Source: CAZESH01 sp964514665
GTDB taxonomy: Bacteria; Bacillota; Bacilli; Paenibacillales; KCTC-25726
Assembly: GCA_964514665.1 (NCBI GenBank)
Contig: CAZESH010000027.1
Location: 1-24,346 of the forward strand
DNA: 24,346 nt
Direction of reading: 5' to 3'
Shown: positions 7,608 to 14,302 of the stretch, piece by piece
Layout of the letters: each line of letters opens with the position of its first letter
Numbering within the stretch: position 1 is the stretch's first letter
Position numbers and translations under genes: made by a program
The notes under the pieces: model-generated
Database searches by the model: none
What the model was told of the DNA's origin: nothing
Seen by the model: only the letters and a program-made list of their open reading frames with translations

Positions 7608-9442
7608 GCAATGAACAAGGCGTAAAGAAAAAGCCCGACATCAAAAACCGTTTTGTGTACCAGGATGACGAAGTGTTGGATAAACCGTTCGATTACGGAC
7701 AGTTCAAACGCTTGGCCGCCTATATGAAGCCGTATGCCAAGCAGCTGCTCCCTGTCGTCAGCGTCATGGTGCTGCTGGGATCGGTCTCCAAATTGGCGGT
7801 GCCGCTGCTGATCAGCTATACGATCGACCATATCATCGACCGAACGACAGGAAACGGCAAAGTCAGTTACTTGTCGATCGTCGTGCTGGTCATGCTGGCG
7901 CTGTATGTGATGCAGCTGATCGCCAATCGCTTCCGCATCCGTCTTACCAATGTGATCGGACAGCGGGTCATCTTTGATTTGCGAAGCGATCTGTTCAAGC
8001 ATATTCAGCAGCTGTCCTTCCGTTTTTTCGATCAGCGGCCGGCCGGATCCGTTTTGGTGCGGATCACCAACGATGTCAATTCGCTGCAGGATTTGTTTAC
8101 CAACGGCGCGGTCAATGTCGCCATCGACAGCATCCAACTGCTGGGCATCATCGTGATCTTGTTCGTGCTGAATTACAAGCTGGCGCTTGCCGTGATGGTT
8201 ACCGTTCCGCTCATGTTTCTGATCTCCACCAAGCTGCGGCAAAAAATCCGCAGGGCTTGGCAGGATGTGCGGATGAAGCAGTCGAGGATCAACGCCCATT
8301 TAAATGAAAGCATTCAGGGCATTCGCGTTACACAGGCGTACACGCAGGAAAAACAAAACATTCAATATTTCAATCACATGAATACAGTCAACAAAAAATC
8401 TTGGGATTTTGCTTCGATGCTGAACCAAACGTTTACTCCGATCATTGATACGACGAGCGGTATCGGCTACTGCATCCTCTTTTGGTACGGCACCCATCTG
8501 CTGTCGGCAGGCGAGCTCAGCATCGGTGTTTTGGTGGCGTTTGCCACCTACGTCGGCCAATTTTGGCAGCCGATCAACCGCATCGGCATGCTTTACTCCC
8601 AGCTGCTGATTGCGATGGCTTCCTCCGAGCGGATTTTCGAGTTCATCGACGAGCAGCCTACGGTGCAGGAGAAGGACGAAGCTTCGCCTCTGCCGAATAT
8701 CCGCGGCAATGTCGATTTTGAGCATATCGTGTTTGAATATGAAAAGGGGCGGCCCGCGCTGAAGAATTTCTCGCTCAGCGTGAAGGAAGGGCAATCGATC
8801 GCATTGGTCGGCCACACCGGCTCGGGGAAAAGCACGGTGATCAATCTGCTCTGCCGTTTTTATGATCCCGTAAGCGGCGGCGTCAAGATCGACGGTCACG
8901 ACATCCGCGATGTGAAGATTCAAAGCCTGCGCTCCCAGGTAGGCATCGTGCTGCAGGACACGTTTATTTTCTCCGGTACGATCCGCGACAATATTCGTTT
9001 CGGACGGCTGGAGGCCACGGACGAGGAAGTGGAATTTGCGGCGCGGGCGGTCAATGCCCATGATTTTATTTCATCGCTTCCGAATGGATATGAGACCGAG
9101 GTTCAGGAAAGAGGGAATATTTTGTCGATGGGGCAGCGTCAGTTGATTTCCTTTGCCCGTGCGCTTCTGGCCGATCCGCGCATTCTTATTTTGGACGAAG
9201 CGACGGCGAGCATCGACACGGAAACGGAGTTGAAGATTCAAGATGCGTTGAAAACGCTGCTTTCCGGAAGAACCTCCTTTATCATCGCCCACCGTTTGTC
9301 GACCATCCGCCATTCCGACAATATCGTGGTGCTCGATCACGGCATGATCAAGGAAATCGGCAATCACCAGCAGCTTATGGAGCGGCACGGCGTATACCAT
9401 CATTTGATTGAGGCGCAGTACAAGTTTTTGGACGCGGTATAA
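7604..9442 (+). CDS. ABC half-exporter (permease+ATPase), catalytically complete subunit 2
   Basis: Second half of the heterodimeric exporter (612 aa). An N-terminal extension of about 40 polar residues precedes the six-helix membrane domain. In the ATPase domain Walker A is GHTGSGKS (403-410), Walker B ends LDE with catalytic Glu532, and the H-loop is His563. The signature is altered to LSMGQ (507-511). Because each ATP site pairs one subunit's Walker motifs with the other's signature, the hydrolytic site joins this protein's DE to the partner's LSGGQ. The degenerate site joins the partner's DD to LSMGQ. This complementarity shows the two proteins evolved as an obligate pair. The ATG overlaps the upstream stop by 4 bp and a terminator follows, so this is a two-gene operon. 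It resembles the YfiBC/YknUV class, but I cannot choose an orthologue. Confidence 0.95.
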   Translation: MSNEQGVKKKPDIKNRFVYQDDEVLDKPFDYGQFKRLAAYMKPYAKQLLPVVSVMVLLGSVSKLAVPLLISYTIDHIIDRTTGNGKVSYLSIVVLVMLALYVMQLIANRFRIRLTNVIGQRVIFDLRSDLFKHIQQLSFRFFDQRPAGSVLVRITNDVNSLQDLFTNGAVNVAIDSIQLLGIIVILFVLNYKLALAVMVTVPLMFLISTKLRQKIRRAWQDVRMKQSRINAHLNESIQGIRVTQAYTQEKQNIQYFNHMNTVNKKSWDFASMLNQTFTPIIDTTSGIGYCILFWYGTHLLSAGELSIGVLVAFATYVGQFWQPINRIGMLYSQLLIAMASSERIFEFIDEQPTVQEKDEASPLPNIRGNVDFEHIVFEYEKGRPALKNFSLSVKEGQSIALVGHTGSGKSTVINLLCRFYDPVSGGVKIDGHDIRDVKIQSLRSQVGIVLQDTFIFSGTIRDNIRFGRLEATDEEVEFAARAVNAHDFISSLPNGYETEVQERGNILSMGQRQLISFARALLADPRILILDEATASIDTETELKIQDALKTLLSGRTSFIIAHRLSTIRHSDNIVVLDHGMIKEIGNHQQLMERHGVYHHLIEAQYKFLDAV

Positions 9443-9460
9443 ATGCACCAACAAAGACGG

Positions 9461-9493
9461 CATTCGAACGAACCCTGTTTGAATGTCTTTTTT
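9461..9493 (+). terminator. Terminator of the ABC exporter operon
   Basis: CATTCGAAC (9461-9469) pairs with GTTTGAATG (9477-9485), with one G-T pair and a 7-nt loop. TCTTTTTT follows at 9486-9493. Confidence 0.82.
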
Positions 9494-9576
9494 GTTGCTT
9501 AAGAAATTAAAACTTTTCATTTTTATGGATAACAGCTTACCTTACAATGGACATTGGTCAACGGTGAGGTGAGGGG

Positions 9577-9984
9577 ATGTCCCAAACTAAGAAGAGCTAT
9601 AAAAAAATGAATAAAGAAACAGTATCCACTCGGCTCACGCCAACCGTTCCTGAAAAAAATGCAGGTAAATTAGGCCATTCAGCGGGATGGGCGGAGCGTA
9701 CCTGCAAAATGCAGGTATTCAAGCCGGTAAGTCCCCGATTAGCCGGAATCATGCGATTTACCTGCAGTTTTGCAGGAACGGCCAGCGAAACGCCATGGGG
9801 GTCGATTTGCCTGCTTTTTTTGCAGGAACAAACTGTCGCGGGAAGTGCCAAGAAGTGCCCGTTTACGCAAATCGGACCGCCGGAGCGATTTCCTTTGGTG
9901 GCCTTTCTCGTCTGCGCTGCCTTTTCCAAAGAGCCGGATGCCGCTTTGAAACGTCCATGCACCATTCGCCCGGCAGGTGAATAG
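9577..9984 (+). CDS. Doubtful 135-codon open frame across the hairpin array
   Basis: Listed because it has an ATG at 9577 preceded by GAGGTGAGGGG, and a weak TACAAT (9543-9548) upstream. The predicted product has no recognisable domain. It is Pro/Ala/Arg/Lys mixed with scattered Cys and has no regular secondary-structure pattern. It is overlapped by long open frames in another plus frame (9687-9980) and on the minus strand (9597-9992), which points to low stop-codon density rather than coding constraint. The in-frame hairpins argue the same way. If transcribed at all, the region may act as RNA or DNA. Confidence 0.15.
   Translation: MSQTKKSYKKMNKETVSTRLTPTVPEKNAGKLGHSAGWAERTCKMQVFKPVSPRLAGIMRFTCSFAGTASETPWGSICLLFLQEQTVAGSAKKCPFTQIGPPERFPLVAFLVCAAFSKEPDAALKRPCTIRPAGE
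9649..9826. repeat. Array of four short CCTGC/GCAGG hairpins at about 50-60 bp spacing
   Basis: Four inverted repeats with the same core follow one another. CCTG...GCAGG lies at 9649-9665. The perfect 8-bp stem TACCTGCA/TGCAGGTA is at 9699-9717. CCTGCA/TGCAGG is at 9761-9776 and CCTGC/GCAGG at 9810-9826. Left arms are 52, 60 and 49 bp apart. Loops are A- or T-rich and differ between copies, while the stem core is kept, which suggests selection or copying of the stem. The array fills most of the gene-poor spacer 9494-10030. A 135-codon frame (9577-9984) with a good ribosome-like site (GAGGTGAGGGG) runs through it. However, alternative frames on both strands are also open and the encoded sequence shows no domain, so I treat this as repeat DNA rather than a gene. 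Confidence 0.65.
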
Positions 9985-10007
9985 CCTATCAATATGACAA
10001 CCTATGA

Positions 10008-10019
10008 AGACATATGTCT
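10008..10019. promoter_or_regulatory. Perfect 12-bp palindrome upstream of the SleL-like gene
   Basis: AGACATATGTCT is exactly self-complementary and ends 17 bp before the AAAGGAGGT ribosome site. AATATGA (9991-9997) and CATATGTC (10011-10018), 13 bp apart, loosely resemble a sigma-E-type promoter, as expected for a YaaH/SleL gene. The match is weak. Confidence 0.3.
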
Positions 10020-10052
10020 ATTCATGGAGGTGCGATAAAGGAGGTTTGAAGC

Positions 10053-11333
10053 TTGCTTATTGATGTGGTCGAACCAGGGGAGACCTTGTGGAATATGGAG
10101 CAAAGGCACGGCGTGACGACGGAAGCGATTGCCAGGATCAATGAAATTGACGATCCTTCGCAGCTTGTCGTCGGTCAGGCGCTGGTCATCCCGTCGGTTG
10201 GAAACAAACATACGGTGCGGCCGGGAGAATCACTTTGGCTGATCGCCCGCAAATATGGGGTGACGGTGCAGAGGCTGATGCAGATTAATCGCATCGGCGA
10301 CCCTTCCAAATTGTATCCGGGCATGGTATTGACAATACCCGAGAGGGAGAAAATGCTGATACAGTCCAACGGATATTTGATTCCTTCGACAGCCGCAAGA
10401 GAACGAAGCATTATCAACAGCACGCAGGAATATCTGACTTACTTCAGTATTTTTCAATACCGCGCCACCCGCAGCGGGGATGTTGTCGCGCCCGACGACC
10501 AATCGGCCATTCGCGCGATCAAAGAGACCAACGCTGTGGCGATGATGGTGATTACCAATTTTGAGGAGGGCACCTTTTCCGCGGAAATAGCCCGTTCGAT
10601 TTTCGACAGCGCTGCCGTTCGCGAGCGCTTCATCAATCAGGTGATCCGTTTGCTGAGAGAAAAAGGCTTCTATGCCTTGAATATCGATTTTGAGCATGTT
10701 TATCCAGATGATCGGGAAAAATACAACAGCTTTTTGCGTGAAATCACGGCGAAAGCCCATGAAGCCGGTTTCCCGGTATCGACAGCGCTTGCCCCCAAGC
10801 TGAGCGCGACGCAGGTCGGCCAATGGTACGAGGCTCACGATTATGCGGCGCATGGCCGGATCGTCGATTTCGTCATCATCATGACCTACGAATGGGGTTG
10901 GTCCGGCGGACCTCCGATGGCGGTGGCGCCGATTCCGCAGGTGCGCGGAGTGTTGAATTATGCCACATCGGTGATCCCCTCCTACAAAATCATGATGGGA
11001 GCTCCGTTATACGGCTACGATTGGACGCTGCCCTATGTTCCGGGAGGGAAATTCGCCAGATCGTTGGGCCCCAAAGCCGCAGTCGAATTGGCCCGCAGCG
11101 TGGGCGCGCAAATTCAATTCGACCGCACTGCCGTAGCGCCGTTTTTCCGCTACTGGGATCGGGACAAAAAGGAACATATCGTATGGTTTGAAGACGCCCG
11201 CAGCATGCAGGCCAAATTCGATCTGATCAAGCAGTACCGGCTGCGCGGCATCAGCTATTGGGTGCTTGGCAACGATTTCCCGCAAAATTGGGCGCTGCTC
11301 CAAGACAACTTCAGGATCCGAAAATTTGCTTGA
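10053..11333 (+). CDS. Spore cortex-lytic N-acetylglucosaminidase, two LysM + GH18 (SleL/YaaH-like)
   Basis: Peptidoglycan hydrolase of the SleL/YaaH family (usual length about 430 aa; here 426). It is incorporated in spores and acts on cortex fragments during germination. Two LysM domains bind glycan: residues 2-47 (VVEPGETLWNMEQRHGV) and 53-96 (TVRPGESLWLIARKYGV). The rest is a GH18 barrel; FYALNIDFE (206-214) contains the catalytic Glu214, and MTYEWGW (277-283) is the late barrel strand. There is no signal peptide, as is typical for the family, because the protein is made in the mother cell. The start is TTG at 10053: a near-perfect AAAGGAGGT (10037-10045) lies 7 nt upstream, and the first LysM begins immediately. 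It is monocistronic between the hairpin array and its own terminator. Sporulation control is expected from the family but only weakly visible in the sequence. Confidence 0.93.
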   Translation: MLIDVVEPGETLWNMEQRHGVTTEAIARINEIDDPSQLVVGQALVIPSVGNKHTVRPGESLWLIARKYGVTVQRLMQINRIGDPSKLYPGMVLTIPEREKMLIQSNGYLIPSTAARERSIINSTQEYLTYFSIFQYRATRSGDVVAPDDQSAIRAIKETNAVAMMVITNFEEGTFSAEIARSIFDSAAVRERFINQVIRLLREKGFYALNIDFEHVYPDDREKYNSFLREITAKAHEAGFPVSTALAPKLSATQVGQWYEAHDYAAHGRIVDFVIIMTYEWGWSGGPPMAVAPIPQVRGVLNYATSVIPSYKIMMGAPLYGYDWTLPYVPGGKFARSLGPKAAVELARSVGAQIQFDRTAVAPFFRYWDRDKKEHIVWFEDARSMQAKFDLIKQYRLRGISYWVLGNDFPQNWALLQDNFRIRKFA

Positions 11334-11339
11334 CGGATG

Positions 11340-11374
11340 AACGCCTTCTTCCGAAAGCCGGGAGAAGGCGTTTT
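11340..11374 (+). terminator. Terminator after the SleL-like gene
   Basis: AACGCCTTCT (11340-11349) and AGAAGGCGTT (11363-11372) form a perfect 10-bp stem with a 13-nt loop. The T-tail is short (TTTT), so efficiency may be moderate. Confidence 0.75.
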
Positions 11375-11413
11375 CCAAAGTTGCAAAATCAATTTGAAGC
11401 GATTACTCTAAAG

Positions 11414-11419
11414 TATAAT
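11414..11419 (+). promoter_or_regulatory. -10 box of a probable promoter for the SGNH hydrolase operon
   Basis: Consensus TATAAT stands 25 bp before the start codon at 11444, just after the preceding terminator. No good -35 is at 17 bp; TTGAAG (11394-11399) is only 14 bp away. The promoter call rests on the -10 box and its position. Confidence 0.4.
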
Positions 11420-11443
11420 GCAACATCATGGGAGGTGATCCGC

Positions 11444-12250
11444 ATGATTTCATCCAAATGGCTGTGGCGAATGACGGCTTCGTTATCGCTCTTGGTAACA
11501 CTTTTATTTATATTCGGTTTCGCCTATGCGGTCCGCGACATGATGAGACCAGTTCCTTCCGCTGCACGTCCCCCGCAAAATCAATCGCGGGATGCAACCA
11601 ATCTGGACAAGAAAAATCAAATCCAGATCGTGGCGCTGGGTGATTCGCTTACGAAGGGAACCGGCGATGCAAACGGCAAAGGCTACGTGTACAACGTAAA
11701 AGATTTGTTGGTCAAGAAGCTGGACAAGCCTGCATTCGTGCTGAACGACTTGGGTATTAACGGCTATCGTACGGATCAGCTGCTGAATGATCTGAACACG
11801 AAGCCGAATATCGGTTTTCTGATCAAACAGGCGGATATCGTTCTGCTCACGATCGGCGCCAACGATTTATTCGGGGAAGCGCGCGAAAAGATGGATATGA
11901 CAAAGGCGATTGATGCGCAAATTCTATATGCCAATATGCCGAAGCCGCTTTCCAGACTGAAGCAGATTCTGGGGAAGGTTTCCGCGGCGAATCCCAAGGC
12001 CAAGATTATCTATGTCGGACTCTACAATCCGTTCGGAGATCTGGATGAAACGAAAAAGAGCTCGGAGGTCATCCAAAAATGGAATCTCGAGGCGTTTAAC
12101 ATTGCCAACCGATATTCGAATGTAACGGTCGTTCCCACTTTTGATCTTTTTGATCATCATCTGACGCAGTATTTGTTTACGGATCATTTTCATCCGAATT
12201 CGCAAGGTTACGAGAAAATAGCCGAGCGGATTGTGCAGGATTTACCGTGA
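11444..12250 (+). CDS. Membrane-anchored SGNH/GDSL hydrolase (YpmR-like)
   Basis: Extracytoplasmic esterase/lipase-type hydrolase of 268 aa. An N-terminal hydrophobic helix (about 12-30) without a clear cleavage site acts as anchor. A polar linker (about 35-58) precedes the catalytic domain. Block I is ALGDSLTKG with nucleophile Ser68. The oxyanion residues are Gly107 (in GINGYRT) and Asn140 (in IGAND). Block V is DHFHP with Asp247 and His250 completing the triad. B. subtilis YpmR is similar in length and layout. The ATG at 11444 has GGGAGGTGATC directly upstream; the frame is open further 5' but crosses the terminator, so the longer form is unlikely. The next gene starts 19 bp later, suggesting an operon with the ABC transporter. 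Its natural substrate is not known. Confidence 0.9.
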   Translation: MISSKWLWRMTASLSLLVTLLFIFGFAYAVRDMMRPVPSAARPPQNQSRDATNLDKKNQIQIVALGDSLTKGTGDANGKGYVYNVKDLLVKKLDKPAFVLNDLGINGYRTDQLLNDLNTKPNIGFLIKQADIVLLTIGANDLFGEAREKMDMTKAIDAQILYANMPKPLSRLKQILGKVSAANPKAKIIYVGLYNPFGDLDETKKSSEVIQKWNLEAFNIANRYSNVTVVPTFDLFDHHLTQYLFTDHFHPNSQGYEKIAERIVQDLP

Positions 12251-12269
12251 AGCGAAAGGGAGACGGAAC

Positions 12270-13232
12270 ATGAACAGCAACCGTGTGGTGCTTTCCGTGA
12301 AAAATTTAAAGAAGAAGATAGGCAAGAAGTGGATCATAAAAGGCGTTTCCTTTGAAATTCATGAGGGCGAGGTTCTGGGATTTCTTGGGCCCAACGGCTC
12401 GGGCAAGACGACGACCATCCGCATGCTCGTGGATTTGATCCGGCCTAGCGAGGGCCGCGTCCTGCTGTGCGGCAAGGATGTGCAGAAGGAGCATGATGAA
12501 GCGCTCCGCTGCGTCGGTTCGATTGTAGAAAATCCGGAGATGTATCCGTTCATGACGGGACGGGAGAATCTCGAGCATTTTGCCCGCATGCTGCCGGGAA
12601 TTTCCCCTTCGCGCATCGATCAAGTGACGGAGACGGTCGGTTTGACGCAGCGCATTAACGATAAAGTAAAGACCTATTCGCTCGGCATGAAGCAGCGGCT
12701 GGGGATCGCACAGGCGCTGCTCGGGGATCCCAAGCTGCTGATCCTTGATGAACCGACGAACGGACTTGATCCCCAAGGGATCAAGGAACTGCGCGATTTT
12801 GTGCGCAGGCTGGCCGATCAGGGAATGGGGATTTTCATCTCCAGCCATCTGCTCAGCGAAATCCAGCTGATGTGCGATCGTGTGGCGATCATCAGCAAGG
12901 GCTCCGTGCTCGCCGTGGGCGGTGTGGATGAATTGCTGCGGCAAGCGCAGGCCAAGGTCATCTGGCATGTCGATGATGCGGCTGCCGCGGAGCGGATTTT
13001 CGCCTCCTTGAATGAGCCGGCTGTGAAGATTCTGCCGCTCAGCGCGGCGGTATCCGAGGTGGCCGTGTCCGCGGAAGCGCGCTGGATTGTCACGGAAATC
13101 GAGATCGAAAGCGTGCCGCAAATCAATCAACGGCTTGTCGAACAGGGAGTGAAGGTGTTTGCCCTTCAGGTCAAACAGCCGTCGCTGGAAGAGCTGTTCT
13201 TGAGCCTGACGGAAGGTGAAGCCATTGATTAG
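12270..13232 (+). CDS. ABC transporter ATPase, BcrA/YxlF-like (320 aa)
   Basis: Cytoplasmic ATPase of an ABC-2 type transporter. Walker A is GPNGSGKT (40-47), the signature is LGMKQ (138-142), Walker B is LLILDE (156-161) followed by the D-loop region PTNGLDP, and the switch His is 193. The Q-loop segment SIVENPEMYP has Glu where many ATPases have Gln, a feature shared with bacitracin-type (BcrA) exporters. About 100 C-terminal residues after the ATPase core form an alpha/beta accessory domain. The ATG at 12270 has GAAAGGGA 8 nt upstream, 19 bp after the hydrolase stop. Its end overlaps the start of the permease gene, so the two are coupled. Substrates of such systems range from peptide antibiotics to lipids; none can be assigned here. 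Confidence 0.93.
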   Translation: MNSNRVVLSVKNLKKKIGKKWIIKGVSFEIHEGEVLGFLGPNGSGKTTTIRMLVDLIRPSEGRVLLCGKDVQKEHDEALRCVGSIVENPEMYPFMTGRENLEHFARMLPGISPSRIDQVTETVGLTQRINDKVKTYSLGMKQRLGIAQALLGDPKLLILDEPTNGLDPQGIKELRDFVRRLADQGMGIFISSHLLSEIQLMCDRVAIISKGSVLAVGGVDELLRQAQAKVIWHVDDAAAAERIFASLNEPAVKILPLSAAVSEVAVSAEARWIVTEIEIESVPQINQRLVEQGVKVFALQVKQPSLEELFLSLTEGEAID

Positions 13233-14217
13233 CCTGTATCCGCTTGTAAAAAACGAAGTGCTCAAGGTTTTGAAGAAAAAGCGTTTCCTGGTTATTGTTT
13301 TGATCCTTGCCGCACTGATTCCGATCTTTACCTATGCGCAGATGAAGATGGCCGAGTCGGCGAGAAAGCAATTCGGAACCTCCGACTGGCATGTCGCCGT
13401 ACAGCAGCAGATCAACGATTATACGAACCGTCTCGGCAGTGCCAGAGTCCCCGAGGAGTGGAAGATGTGGCTGAAGGTGGAAGTCAAGCGGCTGCAGTAT
13501 TATCTGGATCACGATATCGATCCGCGATCGCCGAACGGCGTGACGTTCACCGTCGGATTTCTGGAAAATTCGATCACCTTGTTCATTCCGCTGCTGGTGC
13601 TGGCGATCGCTTCCGACTTGGTTTCGGGGGAACGCTCCACGGGTACGATTAAAATGCTGTTGACGCGCCCCGTGAAACGGTGGAAAATTCTCACCAGCAA
13701 GCTGATTGCGCTCTTCATGTTCACATCGCTCGTCATCTTCTTCACGGCGGTGCTGTCTTATGTAATATCGGGAGCCGTATTCGGCTACCGCGGCTGGACG
13801 ATGCCGGTGTTTACCGGATTCCAGATCAAGGGCACGGAGCTGAGCGAAGCGAACGTGCATGCCGTCGACCAGTGGCTGTACCTGGTGATGCTGTGCGGTC
13901 TGATCTGGTTTGCGGCGATTATCGTTGCCTGCCTGGCCTTTATGGTTTCTGTGCTGGTCAGAAGCACGGCGGCAAGCATCGTCATCATGATGGCCGCGAT
14001 TATTGCCGGCACGATTTTGACGAATATGGCCTCATCCTGGAAAAGCGCGCGCTATTTGTTTGTGGTCAATCTCGAATTGAACGATTACCTGCAGGGTTCG
14101 CTGCCGCCGATTCAGGGAATGACGTTGGGATTTTCCCTTGCCGTTTTGGCTGCATGGGCCTTGGTTTCACTCGTGATTTCCTATCGGGTATTCGTCAAGC
14201 AGGATATTTTAAGTTGA
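13225..14217 (+). CDS. ABC-2 type permease partner (330 aa)
   Basis: Integral membrane partner of the preceding ATPase. Six hydrophobic segments are visible at about 20-38, 105-130, 155-187, 212-242, 247-267 and 298-322. A large extracytoplasmic loop (about 40-100) follows the first segment, as in ABC-2 permeases, and a basic N-terminus (KNEVLKVLKKKR) precedes it. The start is most likely TTG at 13225, because GGAAGGTGA (13211-13219) lies 5 nt upstream. An alternative GTG at 13216 is inside that ribosome site and would add only three residues. The TTG lies 5 bp before the ATPase stop, so translation is coupled by an 8-bp overlap. The stop codon TGA lies inside the -35 box of the parE promoter. 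There is no terminator before parE. Confidence 0.9.
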   Translation: MISLYPLVKNEVLKVLKKKRFLVIVLILAALIPIFTYAQMKMAESARKQFGTSDWHVAVQQQINDYTNRLGSARVPEEWKMWLKVEVKRLQYYLDHDIDPRSPNGVTFTVGFLENSITLFIPLLVLAIASDLVSGERSTGTIKMLLTRPVKRWKILTSKLIALFMFTSLVIFFTAVLSYVISGAVFGYRGWTMPVFTGFQIKGTELSEANVHAVDQWLYLVMLCGLIWFAAIIVACLAFMVSVLVRSTAASIVIMMAAIIAGTILTNMASSWKSARYLFVVNLELNDYLQGSLPPIQGMTLGFSLAVLAAWALVSLVISYRVFVKQDILS

Positions 14218-14244
14218 CAAATCGGGTTGCTTTCTGTGTACAAT
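14214..14244 (+). promoter_or_regulatory. Probable parE promoter overlapping the permease stop codon
   Basis: A perfect TTGACA (14214-14219) and a near-perfect TACAAT (14239-14244) are separated by 19 bp, two longer than ideal. The -35 box contains the TGA stop of the permease gene. The predicted leader to parE is about 50 nt. Confidence 0.6.
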
Positions 14245-14302
14245 CCTTTATGTAACGGAAAAAACGCACTTTTTACCAAGAGAAGCAAGGGGGACCTGTT
14301 GA

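Noticed and set aside
9597..9992. Minus-strand open frame across the hairpin array
   Set aside because: It overlaps equally long plus-strand frames in two phases, lacks a ribosome site and shows no domain; open because stop codons are sparse here.
11258..11443. N-terminal extension of the SGNH hydrolase
   Set aside because: It would overlap the SleL-like gene and run through its terminator, while a consensus ribosome site precedes the ATG at 11444.
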